64,000 bases of DNA from JAIBBG01 sp043748015 (GTDB lineage Bacteria; Bacteroidota; Bacteroidia; Flavobacteriales_D; Sanyastnellaceae): the NCBI GenBank assembly GCA_043748015.1, contig JAYTOA010000182.1, positions 1 to 64,000 of the forward strand, given 5' to 3'. Made by a program: the position numbers and the translations under genes. Below, piece by piece: positions 36,279 to 45,139 of this stretch. Positions within the stretch are counted from its first letter, which is position 1. Every line of letters starts with the position of its first letter. Under the pieces are notes generated by a model that worked only from the letters and a program-made list of their open reading frames with translations, ran no database searches and had not been told where the DNA came from.

Positions 36279-38072
36279 ATGTCAGAAACCATAACTACTA
36301 AACCAATCACCGGCGGAGAATTTCTGATCCGCGAAACATCCTTCAATGATGTATTCATTCCTGAAGAATTCAGTGAAGAACAAATGATGATGAAAAAAAC
36401 CTGCGAAGATTTTGTTGCGCAGGAAATCGATTCAAAGCTCGACGCCATTGATCATCAAGAAGAAGGATTGATGCAAAGCATTCTTGACAAAGCCGGCGAG
36501 CTAGGTCTTCTCGGAATCTCTGTGCCAGAAGAATATGGTGGCATGGGTATGGACTTCAAAACGTCAATGCTCGTGACGGAAGCACTCGGTGCAGGATTTT
36601 CGTTTAGTGTTGCTTACGGCGCACAAACAGGAATTGGAACACTTCCTATTCTTTATTATGGTAATGAAGCACAGAAGAAAAAGTTTATTCCGAAAATCGC
36701 TTCAGGTGAGTGGAAAAGTTGTTATTGCCTCACAGAGCCCGGAAGCGGAAGCGATGCTAACAGCGGAAAAACGAAAGCTGTACCAAGCGCTGACGGAAAA
36801 ACCTATGTGATCAACGGACAAAAAATGTGGATCACGAACGGCGGATTCGCCGATGTGCTCATTCTCTTCGCAAAGATTGAAGACGACGCAAACCTTTCTG
36901 CGTTCATTCTCACTAGAGATATGGAAGGCATCACTTTCAATCCTGAAGAAAAAAAGATGGGCATCAAAGGCTCATCTACCAGACAAATATTTTTCAATAA
37001 TGTGAATGTACCCGCTGAGAACTTACTAAGCGAACGAGGCAATGGCTTCAAGATCGCTGTGAACATCCTCAACATCGGTCGTATCAAACTTGGCGGAGGC
37101 GTGTTGGGCGGATCAAAAGCGACATTGACTGACGCAATACACTACGCCAACGAGCGTCAGCAATTCGGAAGACCCATCATGAAGTATGGCGCAATTCGCC
37201 ACAAGATCGGTGACATGTGCATCCGCATTTTTGCTTTGGAAAGTGCGGTTTACAGAGCCACTCAGAATATCGACGATGCGATAAACGCTCTTGCAGCAGG
37301 TGGCATCGACAAAAGCAGTGCGGTGTTGAAAGGCATCGCCTCCTTCGCACCTGAGTGTGCGATACTGAAAGTGTATGGTTCTGAAGTGCTTGATTTCGTT
37401 GTGGACGAAGCTGTGCAAATTCATGGCGGCATGGGATATAGCGCTGAAACCCGCGTGGAAAGAGCTTATCGCGATGCGCGCATCAACCGGATTTTCGAAG
37501 GAACAAACGAAATCAATCGTTTGTTGACAGTAGATATGGTGCTCAAAAAAGCAATGAAAGGTGAACTCGATTTAATGGGACCAGCGATGAAAGTTGCCGG
37601 TGAATTGATGTCGATTCCTGACTTTGGCGATGCGCCTTCAAACCTTTTTGAAGAGTGTCACAAGTATCTCGCGAATTTCAAAAAAGCCATTCTGATGGTT
37701 GCAGGTGCTGCCGTGCAAAAACTGATGGCTCAACTTGACAAAGAGCAGGAAGTTTTGATGAACGTGGCCGACATGATTATTGAAACGTATTTGGCCGAAT
37801 CACTTTTGCTCAGGGTTGAAAAACTTGCAAGCATGCATGGAGAAGATTCTGTTGCATTGCAAAAAGATATACTTAGCGTTTTCTTCTTCGATACAGCAGA
37901 AAAATTATCACACAATGGAAAAGAAGCATTGCTCGCATTTGGCAGCGGTGATGAATTGCGCATGATGATGATGGGGCTTCGTCGCTTTACGAAAACAGAA
38001 CCTTTCAACGTGAAAGATGCGCGCAGAAATGTTGCCGCAAAAGTGATCGAAGACAACAAATACAGCCTCTAA
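36279..38072 (+). CDS. Acyl-CoA dehydrogenase (long form)
   Basis: 597 aa FAD-dependent enzyme for the first beta-oxidation step. The N-terminal and middle domains show YCLTEPGSGSDANSG and KMWITNGGFAD. The flavin-binding region holds QFGRPIMKYGAIRHK, and VQIHGGMGYSAE leads to the segment RIFEGTNEINR with the catalytic Glu. The about 190-residue C-terminal extension resembles VLCAD-type enzymes, suggesting long-chain substrates. It is third in the marR operon, 96 bp after the thiolase. Its last 4 bp overlap the convergent TIGR02757 gene. Confidence 0.94.
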   Translation: MSETITTKPITGGEFLIRETSFNDVFIPEEFSEEQMMMKKTCEDFVAQEIDSKLDAIDHQEEGLMQSILDKAGELGLLGISVPEEYGGMGMDFKTSMLVTEALGAGFSFSVAYGAQTGIGTLPILYYGNEAQKKKFIPKIASGEWKSCYCLTEPGSGSDANSGKTKAVPSADGKTYVINGQKMWITNGGFADVLILFAKIEDDANLSAFILTRDMEGITFNPEEKKMGIKGSSTRQIFFNNVNVPAENLLSERGNGFKIAVNILNIGRIKLGGGVLGGSKATLTDAIHYANERQQFGRPIMKYGAIRHKIGDMCIRIFALESAVYRATQNIDDAINALAAGGIDKSSAVLKGIASFAPECAILKVYGSEVLDFVVDEAVQIHGGMGYSAETRVERAYRDARINRIFEGTNEINRLLTVDMVLKKAMKGELDLMGPAMKVAGELMSIPDFGDAPSNLFEECHKYLANFKKAILMVAGAAVQKLMAQLDKEQEVLMNVADMIIETYLAESLLLRVEKLASMHGEDSVALQKDILSVFFFDTAEKLSHNGKEALLAFGSGDELRMMMMGLRRFTKTEPFNVKDARRNVAAKVIEDNKYSL

Positions 38073-38866
38073 AATTCGCTCATCGCACCCAAACCAAAAA
38101 GTGCGAAATCATATCTGACAGGATCTGTCGGATCAAATGACCGGAGTTGCGCGTCGAGTTCCTCAACCGCTTTCCGGTCATTTTGTTTTCGGTGCAGTAA
38201 TTCCAGTTTTCGAGCAATGTTTCCAGAATGAATATCCAATGGAATTGACAGTGACGACATTGGAATGCCTCGCCATATTCCGAAATCAACACCCCGATTG
38301 TCGTGCCGTACCATCCAACGCAAAAACATATTCAACCTTTTGGCTGATGAACCTTTGGATGGATCCGAAACATGTTTAAAACTGCGTGAAGAGGAAATGC
38401 CTTCGAAGAACTTCTCTTTGAAATTTGTGATTGCCAGACAAGTGTTTTGTTCTTTTATCATGCCATCCGTGAAAATTTTTTCCATTCCTCCGGCGTCATT
38501 ATATATGCGTTGTAAAGACTTTACGAATTGAAGGAGATCCGTTGCGTTAAAAGTTCTGTGGACGAAATTGTCAAGACGCTTCAAATCAGTTTTATTGTGA
38601 TGCATAATGAACTGATGCGGCTCATTGTCCATCAACAACATCATCTTGTTCGCATTGGCGACAATCGATTTTCTATTGCCCCATGAAATTGTTGCCGTTA
38701 GGAAACCTGAAATTTCTATGTCCTCCTTTCTTGTAAACTGATGTGGAATCGAAATCGGATCGTGCTCGATAAAAGCGTTTGTATTGAATCGATCGGCTTG
38801 CTCATCAAGAAAAGATTTGAGATCGACTCGTGACCATTGATCAAATTTAAAAGGCTTTGGCTTCAC
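38069..38866 (-). CDS. TIGR02757-family (DUF2400) protein
   Basis: 265 aa cytoplasmic protein. The conserved stretches ISGFLTATISWGNRKSIVANANKMM and KHVSDPSKGSSAKRLNMFLRWMVRHD match the family, with VDFGIW near the C-terminus. The function is unknown; the KRLNMFLRWMVR block suggests helix-hairpin-helix glycosylase ancestry. It lies 7 bp downstream of the DUF4159 gene, same strand. Confidence 0.85.
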   Translation of the reverse strand: MKPKPFKFDQWSRVDLKSFLDEQADRFNTNAFIEHDPISIPHQFTRKEDIEISGFLTATISWGNRKSIVANANKMMLLMDNEPHQFIMHHNKTDLKRLDNFVHRTFNATDLLQFVKSLQRIYNDAGGMEKIFTDGMIKEQNTCLAITNFKEKFFEGISSSRSFKHVSDPSKGSSAKRLNMFLRWMVRHDNRGVDFGIWRGIPMSSLSIPLDIHSGNIARKLELLHRKQNDRKAVEELDAQLRSFDPTDPVRYDFALFGLGAMSEF

Positions 38867-38873
38867 GCTTAAT

Positions 38874-39542
38874 CTACTTGTCTTCTGTTCCCATCAAAGC
38901 ATATTGTAAAAGATTCGCTCCCATTCTAAGCGCCTTGGTGCGAGCTTCTTCGGAATCTTTGTGCACAGCAAAATCTTCCCAACCATCACCGAGATCGCAT
39001 TCGAAATCGTAAAATACTACAAGCCTGCCTTCATACAAAAGACCAAATCCCTGTGGTGCCTTTTTCTCGTGTTCATGAATTTTCGGCAAGCCATTCTGGA
39101 AGTTGTAAGATTGATGATAAATAGGATGACTGAAGGGCAATTCAATAAGATCCAATTCCGGAAAAATCTTTTTCAATTCTTTACGCACGAACTTATCCAT
39201 TCCATAATTATCAGAAATGTGAAGGAAACCACCACCAATCAAATATCTGCGAAGGTTTGATGCATCATCTGAGTTGAACACCACGTTGCCATGCCCAGTC
39301 ATATGAACAAACGGATAATTGATGATCTCGGGACTTCCGGCATCGATGTAAGGCACTTCCGGATCAATGTTCATGCTGAGATTCTTGTTCACGAAATCCA
39401 CGAGATTGGGAACGCTTGTAGGATTGGCATAGTAGTCGCCACCGCCTTTATACTTCAACACAGCAATTTTATACCCCGGTGGATGAGTTGCAAACGAAGA
39501 GAACAAAATAAATAGCGCAATGGCTAGAGTTGATCTAAACAT
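38874..39542 (-). CDS. DUF4159 domain protein, exported
   Basis: 222 aa from the ATG at 39542; the upstream start is TTG. A signal peptide (about residues 1-20) precedes the DUF4159 fold: KIAVLKYKGGGDYYANPTSVPNL, YPFVHMTGHGNVVFNSDDASNLRRYL, GGFLHISDNYGMDKFVRKEL, and FSHPIYHQSYNF. The family is related to class I amidotransferase-like folds and is frequent in Bacteroidota; its role is unknown. Divergent from ridA; TIGR02757 follows 7 bp on. Confidence 0.88.
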   Translation of the reverse strand: MFRSTLAIALFILFSSFATHPPGYKIAVLKYKGGGDYYANPTSVPNLVDFVNKNLSMNIDPEVPYIDAGSPEIINYPFVHMTGHGNVVFNSDDASNLRRYLIGGGFLHISDNYGMDKFVRKELKKIFPELDLIELPFSHPIYHQSYNFQNGLPKIHEHEKKAPQGFGLLYEGRLVVFYDFECDLGDGWEDFAVHKDSEEARTKALRMGANLLQYALMGTEDK

Positions 39543-39644
39543 AGAGATGAATTTTCGTCTCAAAGATAATGTCGCAATGCAAGGCCAATCTTCAACGATT
39601 TTCCTAAATAGTGTTTCGCTGAACTATTTTAGTAAAAATTTTCC

Positions 39645-40031
39645 ATGAAGAAAATCATCTTTACCCCGAATGCACCTGAGCCAATTGGTCCGTATAGCCA
39701 AGCTGTTTTGACCAATGACATTTTATACATAAGCGGACAAATTGCAATCGATCCTGTAACTCAAACATATGAGCCAAATGGAATTGAAGAAGAAACCACT
39801 CAAGTCATGAAAAATCTTGATTCGATTCTCAAAGCTGCCGACATGTCATTTTCAGATGTGATCAAGACCAGTATTTTTCTTGCCGATATGAATGATTTCG
39901 CTAAAGTGAATGCCATCTATAGTTTGCACTTCTCGAAAGATTTTCCTGCGCGGGAAACGGTTGAAGTTTCTGTTTTACCTAAAAACAGCAAAGTCGAAAT
40001 TTCAATGGTGGCCATTGCTTCCAGAAAGTAA
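39645..40031 (+). CDS. ridA: RidA-family enamine/imine deaminase
   Basis: 128 aa, exactly family length. Hydrolyses reactive 2-aminoacrylate-type imines made by PLP enzymes. Substrate arginine near the C-terminus lies in FPARETVEVSVLPKNSKVEI, with PIGPYSQAV and YISGQIAIDP at the N-terminus and EISMVAIA at the end. Start ATG 39645, divergent from the DUF4159 gene. Confidence 0.95.
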   Translation: MKKIIFTPNAPEPIGPYSQAVLTNDILYISGQIAIDPVTQTYEPNGIEEETTQVMKNLDSILKAADMSFSDVIKTSIFLADMNDFAKVNAIYSLHFSKDFPARETVEVSVLPKNSKVEISMVAIASRK

Positions 40032-40107
40032 ATACTTCTACATTGAGTTCAGAATTCAATGAACCATGCTCAAAATCTATTGTTCTACGTTTAATCAAAT
40101 CATCGCC

Positions 40108-40272
40108 ATGTTTCTCGAGAAAATTCTATACTACCTCAATCCAAGAAATCTTTTCCGCAAAGAGAAAGCGGATTTGAATCTCCGATTCATGCACAGCATC
40201 AATAAGATTTCTATACTGATGTTTGTGATCTGCCTTGTAGTTCTTGTGATCCGATGGATCGGCAGACATTGA
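40108..40272 (+). CDS. Small DUF6728-like membrane protein
   Basis: 54 aa from the ATG at 40108; earlier in-frame codons look non-coding. It reads as a basic N-terminus (NPRNLFRKEKADLN), RFMHSINKISI and one C-terminal transmembrane helix. This pattern matches the DUF6728 small proteins found beside gliding genes in Bacteroidota. Function unknown. It is convergent with gldD, with stop codons directly adjacent. Confidence 0.68.
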   Translation: MFLEKILYYLNPRNLFRKEKADLNLRFMHSINKISILMFVICLVVLVIRWIGRH

Positions 40273-40866
40273 CTATTTCCAATGAATCGAATTGGTGATA
40301 TGCATCACATCTTCTCTGAGGAATGAAAGCACCGGCGCTATCGAATCTGTATTTGGCGTATTGTAGAAATACAAAGAGCCGCGCAGAAAATGATTCACGC
40401 TGTCGGTCAGAAAAAATTGCAATTGGGAAGCCGCGTCTCCTTCGATATCATAGACAATTCCATAAACGTGATTTGTACTGTCATTGATCATTGTTCGCTT
40501 CAATGCAGACGCTTTCATCTCGTGCTTTGCTGCAAAACCATACGAGTCGCGCAACAATTCACCCAGATTTTTCCCAACTGGCATATACGTGCAATGAAGT
40601 CTTGCATTCTGACCGGGAAAAAAAATATTGAACCAACAAGAGTCCACTGATATGTGTTCTTTGAATAATTCTACGTGCGAATACAATGGGATATCAAACT
40701 GAATTGGACAAGAGAATTGATGCAATTCATATTTTTTCTCAGGAAGATCTATTCTGAAATAACCACGCGGCTTAGGAATGTCGGCATTACGATCGGAAAA
40801 AAAATACCAATAGCTGCCGTAAACGAGAAGCGCCAACAACACTAGCAATAAAGTTCTTCGCATCAT
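40273..40866 (-). CDS. gldD: Gliding motility protein GldD, apparently without lipobox
   Basis: 197 aa. GldD is needed for gliding and type IX secretion-linked functions and is normally an outer- or inner-membrane lipoprotein. Here the family blocks are PKPRGYFRIDLPEKKY, WFNIFFP, YGIVYDIEGDAASQLQFFLTDS, and FLRGSLYFYNTPNTDSIAPVL. The N-terminal hydrophobic helix (about 4-20) is followed by GSYWYFFS with no Cys, so it would be a membrane-anchored or uncleaved form. Downstream of gldE (22 bp) in the ssb-gldE-gldD operon. Confidence 0.9.
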   Translation of the reverse strand: MMRRTLLLVLLALLVYGSYWYFFSDRNADIPKPRGYFRIDLPEKKYELHQFSCPIQFDIPLYSHVELFKEHISVDSCWFNIFFPGQNARLHCTYMPVGKNLGELLRDSYGFAAKHEMKASALKRTMINDSTNHVYGIVYDIEGDAASQLQFFLTDSVNHFLRGSLYFYNTPNTDSIAPVLSFLREDVMHITNSIHWK

Positions 40867-40888
40867 AGTCGCTTCAATTTAAAAATTC

Positions 40889-42247
40889 TCATCGATCCTT
40901 TTCGACATCTCCAGTAACGCCAGATGGCAAAGTGATTTTTATTCTACTGATTTTTCTTTTGTCTGCGGCTTCGATGAAGAATTCAAACCCTTCAAATTGC
41001 ACAACGTCGCCCTGTTGAAGGATACGACCGGCCTGCTCAATTAGAAAACCCGCCAGCGTGCTACTATCGCCTCGAGAATCTTCAAAAGATGAAGTGTCCA
41101 TCTCAATTATTTTATACATGTCCACCAATGTCATCTTCCCTTCAACAAGGTATGTATGATCATCAAGCTTCGAGTATTGTAAATCCTCTTCATCGAATTC
41201 ATCAGAAATATCGCCTACAATTTCCTCGAGTATATCTTCCAATGTCACAAGTCCTGATGTTCCTCCATACTCATCGACTACAATAGCCAGATGGATTTTT
41301 GCTTGTTGAAACTCTTGCAACAGATCATCAATTTTCTTGTTCTCGGGAACGAAAAACGGTTGTTTGATCAATTGTTGCCAGTCATAATCTATCGCATCAA
41401 TATGTGGCAACAAATCTTTGATGAATAAAAATCCGGCAATCTCATCGGGTGAATCACTCATCACCGGCATGCGCGAATAGCCCTTCTCAAGCACAGTATT
41501 CAATACCTGGGCATAGGAATCTGTATTTCTCAAAAATGTAATGTCCATGCGTGATGTCATGATCTGACTCGCTTCCTTTTCGCCAAAAGTGACAATGCCT
41601 TCCAGAATTTTGTGTTCCTCCACTGTACGTTCGTCATCGGCCGTAAGCTCAAGAGCATGGCCAAGTTCATCAACGGAGATGTTGCTGTGAATTCTGCTTT
41701 TTATTACGTTTTCCAACAATGACGATGTGCCCATTAGAAACCAAGTAACCGGACTGAGCATTTTTTGTATGACTTTAAGTGGCCCGGACATCAAGCGTGC
41801 CACCTGCACGTTGTTCGCAGTTGCATATACCTTGGGAATTACTTCGCAAAAAAGTACAATGACGAATGTGATCAACACTACATCAACAAGTGTTCTCATC
41901 CAATCAGGTGTGCCCAATGGAAGTAGATCTGTTGTCAATTGCGTTGCCAAAAGAATGATTGCAATGTTTACGGCACTGTTGGCAATGAGAATCGTTGCCA
42001 GCAATTTCTTTGGTCCTTGCACTCTGTCCGGTGTTTCAAGCAATCCAATGATCCGCTGATCGGCAGAACTCTTAGATTCGGAAAGTTCAGACTTCTGTGT
42101 GGGTGAAAGCGAAAAAAGTGCGACCTCACTGCTCGAAACGAGGGCGCTGCATATTAATAAAAGAAGCACAAGCAGAAATGGGCCTGTGCTACTTAATACA
42201 CTTAGTATTATGATTTCGCTGATATGAACGAGCGGTATAGGTTCCAA
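40889..42247 (-). CDS. gldE: Gliding motility-associated protein GldE (HlyC/CorC-like)
   Basis: 452 aa. An N-terminal DUF21 region with about four membrane helices precedes a CBS pair (near 210-330: IMTSRMDITFL, GYSRMPVMSD and HLAIVVDEYGGTSGLVTLEDILEEIVGDI). A CorC/HlyC C-terminal domain (YLVEGKMTLVDMYKI; TLAGFLIEQAGRIL) follows. The domain set is shared with magnesium/cobalt efflux proteins; placement between ssb and gldD marks it as GldE, where it supports GldD function. 22 bp before gldD and 19 bp after ssb. Confidence 0.93.
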   Translation of the reverse strand: MEPIPLVHISEIIILSVLSSTGPFLLVLLLLICSALVSSSEVALFSLSPTQKSELSESKSSADQRIIGLLETPDRVQGPKKLLATILIANSAVNIAIILLATQLTTDLLPLGTPDWMRTLVDVVLITFVIVLFCEVIPKVYATANNVQVARLMSGPLKVIQKMLSPVTWFLMGTSSLLENVIKSRIHSNISVDELGHALELTADDERTVEEHKILEGIVTFGEKEASQIMTSRMDITFLRNTDSYAQVLNTVLEKGYSRMPVMSDSPDEIAGFLFIKDLLPHIDAIDYDWQQLIKQPFFVPENKKIDDLLQEFQQAKIHLAIVVDEYGGTSGLVTLEDILEEIVGDISDEFDEEDLQYSKLDDHTYLVEGKMTLVDMYKIIEMDTSSFEDSRGDSSTLAGFLIEQAGRILQQGDVVQFEGFEFFIEAADKRKISRIKITLPSGVTGDVEKDR

Positions 42248-42266
42248 ATAAGTCTTTATTATTTAC

Positions 42267-42701
42267 TTAAAATGGAAGATCGTCGTCATCAGCTCCGGAA
42301 TGAACTACAGGAGGTGCTTCAGCGCGCTGATTTGTGTTCTGCGTAGCATTCTCGCTGCCGGCTTTGCTTCCTGTAATAACCATTTCCACAACATTCACTT
42401 CAGTGAAATACTTGTTTTCACCTTCCTTGCTTTGGTACTGGCGCGTGCGAAGACTTCCCTCCACATACACTTGTGAGCCTTTGTGAAGATACTGTTGCGC
42501 AAGTTTCGCTAAACCTGCTCTGCCTACACGGATGTTGTGCCACTCCGTTGGAAGATCAATGCGCTGGTTCTTTTCGCGGTCCCAATAGCTTTCTGTAGTC
42601 GCCATTGTGAATGTGCACACTGTGCCGCCGTTCTCAAAAGTCTTGGTCTCCGGATCTTTGCCGAGATTGCCAAGAAGAATTACTTTGTTAATGCTTGCCA
42701 T
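42267..42701 (-). CDS. ssb: Single-stranded DNA-binding protein
   Basis: 144 aa. OB fold (about 1-105) with INKVILLGNLGKDPETK, VCTFTMATTES, WHNIRVG, LAKLAQQYLHKGSQVYVEGSLRTRQY, then a flexible tail ending in the acidic DDDDLPF that recruits repair and replication partners. First gene of ssb-gldE-gldD, 98 bp after mutY. Replication and repair use; confident. Confidence 0.96.
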   Translation of the reverse strand: MASINKVILLGNLGKDPETKTFENGGTVCTFTMATTESYWDREKNQRIDLPTEWHNIRVGRAGLAKLAQQYLHKGSQVYVEGSLRTRQYQSKEGENKYFTEVNVVEMVITGSKAGSENATQNTNQRAEAPPVVHSGADDDDLPF

Positions 42702-42799
42702 TTGTTTAAAGATTTTAGATAAATATTGTTTTTTAACGGAACAAACCTACATCGCCTTTTCCGCATAAATATGTCTAATTGGAATATGGAGTCACCAAG

Positions 42800-43870
42800 T
42801 TATGCCATAATATTTTTCCATGCAATATTACTCTCAAGATACTTTTCAACCAACCGAGGTATACCATAGTCTTTCATGCTTTGCTTGTTGATACTTAAAT
42901 AGGCATAACCTTTTATCGCCTTTGCATCCTTCAATATCATTTCAATAAAAACCGCATGAATTTTACGATGTGTAAGTACATGCTTGAATACTTCGCTTAC
43001 ACCTGTTACTACCATTTCCTTATTTATTGAATGCGATTTGAAAAAATCGCTGATTGCAATTTTCTCTGAAATCGATTCGTTGGTTTCAATGAGAGGAAAG
43101 TCGTAAAGGCCACGCCATATACCCTTTCCCTCGCGTCGTTTCAGATAAACATTTTCCCCATGATGAATCACAAAGTAGTAATACCAAATATTCTTGACAG
43201 ATGTTTTCTTTTCCTTTAGTGGAAAATCATTGACGCGACCACTCTTGTATGCCACACATACAGCTGCGAATGGACACGATTCACAATCCGGACTTGAAGG
43301 CCTGCATTGTATTGCACCCAACTCCATCATTGCTTGGTTGTGCTGTCCCGGTTGGCTTTTACTGATGATTTCAGCAGCAATTTTTTCAATAACCTTTTTT
43401 CCATCTGTGGAATCCACGGGCAATTCAACGCCGAATATTCTCGACAGCACGCGCATCACGTTGCCATCTATTACAGCCACTTTTTCACCATAACAAAATG
43501 AAGCAATTGCCGCTGCTGTGTATGGACCAACACCTTTCAATTGTTCCAATCCCTTTGCACTTTCAGGAAATTTTCCCCCATTATCATGATGAATAAATTT
43601 GGCCGAAGCATGAAGATTCCTGGCGCGACTGTAATATCCAAGCCCCTGCCACGCCTTCAATACCTCATCCTCCGTTGCATTTGCCAAATCAGAAACTGTC
43701 GGAAATAAACGAGTGAATTTGTAGTAGTATGAAATCCCTTGATGTACACGCGTTTGCTGTAAAATGATCTCTGATAGCCACACCTTGTAAGGATCATTCG
43801 TGTGTCTCCATGGCAAATCACGCTTATTTGCTTCGTACCAATTAATAAGTCGCTGACTGAAATTTCTCAT
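42800..43870 (-). CDS. mutY: A/G-specific adenine glycosylase
   Basis: 356 aa from the ATG at 43870; a more upstream ATG (43909) is open but adds non-homologous residues. Removes adenine mispaired with 8-oxoguanine. The helix-hairpin-helix and catalytic Asp are in LKGVGPYTAAAIASFCYG and AVIDGNVMRVLSR. The iron-sulphur ligands are C-x6-C-x2-C-x5-C (CRPSSPDCESCPFAAVC). The C-terminal NUDIX-like domain contains YLKRREGKGIWRGLYDFPL. It is the gene before ssb on the same strand. Confidence 0.94.
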   Translation of the reverse strand: MRNFSQRLINWYEANKRDLPWRHTNDPYKVWLSEIILQQTRVHQGISYYYKFTRLFPTVSDLANATEDEVLKAWQGLGYYSRARNLHASAKFIHHDNGGKFPESAKGLEQLKGVGPYTAAAIASFCYGEKVAVIDGNVMRVLSRIFGVELPVDSTDGKKVIEKIAAEIISKSQPGQHNQAMMELGAIQCRPSSPDCESCPFAAVCVAYKSGRVNDFPLKEKKTSVKNIWYYYFVIHHGENVYLKRREGKGIWRGLYDFPLIETNESISEKIAISDFFKSHSINKEMVVTGVSEVFKHVLTHRKIHAVFIEMILKDAKAIKGYAYLSINKQSMKDYGIPRLVEKYLESNIAWKNIMA

Positions 43871-43984
43871 TTGAATTGCAAGAATAGTCTCTGAAGATGC
43901 TCTCTCCATCAACTGCTCGGCGGCTGAAAATGGGACCGAAGGATCTGTTAATTTTTCATTCTGTAACTTTCAGTAAAAGAAGGG

Positions 43985-44014
43985 TTTGAATTTTAGAAAT
44001 CGAGAGTATATTTG
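43985..44014 (+). promoter_or_regulatory. Bacteroidota-type promoter for the HU operon
   Basis: TTTG at 43985-43988, an 18-nt spacer, then TATATTTG at 44007-44014, a close match to the -33/-7 consensus. It is 53 bp before the HU start. Confidence 0.65.
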
Positions 44015-44066
44015 CCGCCCCCAATTTGAAAAGCAATTTTTATTCACTAATAAAAAAAATAGGATA

Positions 44067-44366
44067 ATGACAAAGGCGGATATCGTGACAGAGATTTCAA
44101 ATAAAACCGGAATTGACCGGAATGACGTACTAGCAATCGTTGAAGGATTTATGGGTACAGTGAAGAATGCCATGGAGAATGGTGAGAATGTATATCTCCG
44201 TGGTTTTGGAAGTTTCATCGTGAAGAAGCGTGCAGAGAAGCTCGGGCGTAACATTCTGGCTAAGACCAGCGTGGTAATTCCGGCACATTACATCCCTGCA
44301 TTCAAACCTGCGAAGGAATTCATGGATGAAGTGAAAGCTAAAGTTAAAGTTGTTGAACATGCGTAA
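44067..44366 (+). CDS. HU/IHF-family DNA-binding protein
   Basis: 99 aa from the ATG at 44067 (MTKADIVTEISNKTGI). Small dimeric DNA-bending protein: VLAIVEGFMGTVKNAMENGENVYLRGFGSFIVKKRAEKLGRN contains the core and beta-arm start, and NILAKTSVVIPAHYIPAFKPAKEF the arm and the tip proline region. The ATG overlap with the next gene (ATGCGTAA at 44359-44366) couples it to the TPR gene. HU versus IHF cannot be told. Confidence 0.94.
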   Translation: MTKADIVTEISNKTGIDRNDVLAIVEGFMGTVKNAMENGENVYLRGFGSFIVKKRAEKLGRNILAKTSVVIPAHYIPAFKPAKEFMDEVKAKVKVVEHA

Positions 44367-44949
44367 ACACAGGCTCTGGCTTGTTTTACTTATTTTAGGG
44401 TCCCTGGGACTCATCGTTCTTTTTTTACAATTACCTAAACAACCACCTGCTGCAGTCGATAAGATGCAACAGATGGATCCCGATTCGCTGAAACTTCGCC
44501 AAGCCATTGATCTGGTGGAAGGAGCAAATCCCATGGAGGGTATTATGCAATTGCGTGAGTTGATTACTAAAGACTCTACGAACGTTGATGCACAATATTA
44601 TCTAGGATTGTTCTCAGTGAAAAGCGGACAATACGATAAAGCCATTGATCGCTTTAATAAAGTATTGGCGCTGCGTCCCGACGATATTAAATATCAAGTG
44701 GAAGTTGGATACCAGTTGATGGTAATGGATAGCGCAGTACTCGCATTGCGCTGTTTCGAAAAAGGACTGGAGTTGGATTCGACAGATAACAACTCTTTGT
44801 TTTTTTCAGCTCAGGCTCTGGAACGTTTGAACAGGCCGGCTGATGCAAAAAGAAATTACGAAACGCTTTTGAGGCACAACACGGATAGTGTAGTTGCCGA
44901 AAAGGTGAACGAATTTATAGAAGTATTAAATAAAAAATTAATCCCGTAG
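44359..44949 (+). CDS. TPR-repeat membrane-anchored protein
   Basis: 196 aa from the ATG at 44359, overlapping the HU stop by 8 bp. An N-terminal transmembrane anchor (LWLVLLILGSLGLIVLFLQL) precedes four to five TPR units (about 60-190; for example NVDAQYYLGLFSVKSGQYDKAIDRF and DNNSLFFSAQALERLNRPADAKRNY). It likely scaffolds a protein complex; partners unknown. Between HU and a tiny ribosomal-type gene in a run that ends with RNase G. Confidence 0.85.
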   Translation: MRKHRLWLVLLILGSLGLIVLFLQLPKQPPAAVDKMQQMDPDSLKLRQAIDLVEGANPMEGIMQLRELITKDSTNVDAQYYLGLFSVKSGQYDKAIDRFNKVLALRPDDIKYQVEVGYQLMVMDSAVLALRCFEKGLELDSTDNNSLFFSAQALERLNRPADAKRNYETLLRHNTDSVVAEKVNEFIEVLNKKLIP

Positions 44950-44953
44950 TACA

Positions 44954-45049
44954 ATGCCTTGCGGTAAAAAAAGAAAGCGCCATAAGATGGCGACCCACAA
45001 AAGAAAGAAGCGCCTTAGAAAGAATCGTCATAAGAAGAAAGTGCGCTAG
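44954..45049 (+). CDS. Tiny COX24/AURKAIP1-domain basic protein (bS22-like)
   Basis: 31 aa, too short for a routine gene call: MPCGKKRKRHKMATHKRKK, then RLRKNRHKKKVR. It is almost entirely Lys/Arg/His. This is the known Bacteroidota small protein carrying the AURKAIP1/COX24 domain, related to mitochondrial mS38 and mycobacterial bS22 on the small ribosomal subunit. Start ATG 44954, 4 bp after the TPR stop; RNase G follows. Ribosomal association in this organism is inferred from homology. Confidence 0.8.
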   Translation: MPCGKKRKRHKMATHKRKKRLRKNRHKKKVR

Positions 45050-45068
45050 GATCTTCGCGGGATTTCAA

Positions 45069-45139
45069 CGTGGGAATGTTTCATTGCCACGCTGAATCAC
45101 GCACCCATAGGGTGAATGCTTTTGCATTCCCCTGTTTTT
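45069..45139 (+). promoter_or_regulatory. Two-hairpin leader before RNase G, second terminator-like
   Basis: Hairpin 1: CGTGGGAATG / CATTGCCACG (45069-45091). Hairpin 2: AGGG-T-GAATGC / GCATTC-CCCT (45109-45133), loop TTTT, followed by GTTTTT. The annotated ATG at 45116 lies inside hairpin 2. It may terminate the upstream operon, attenuate rng, or both. Confidence 0.6.
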
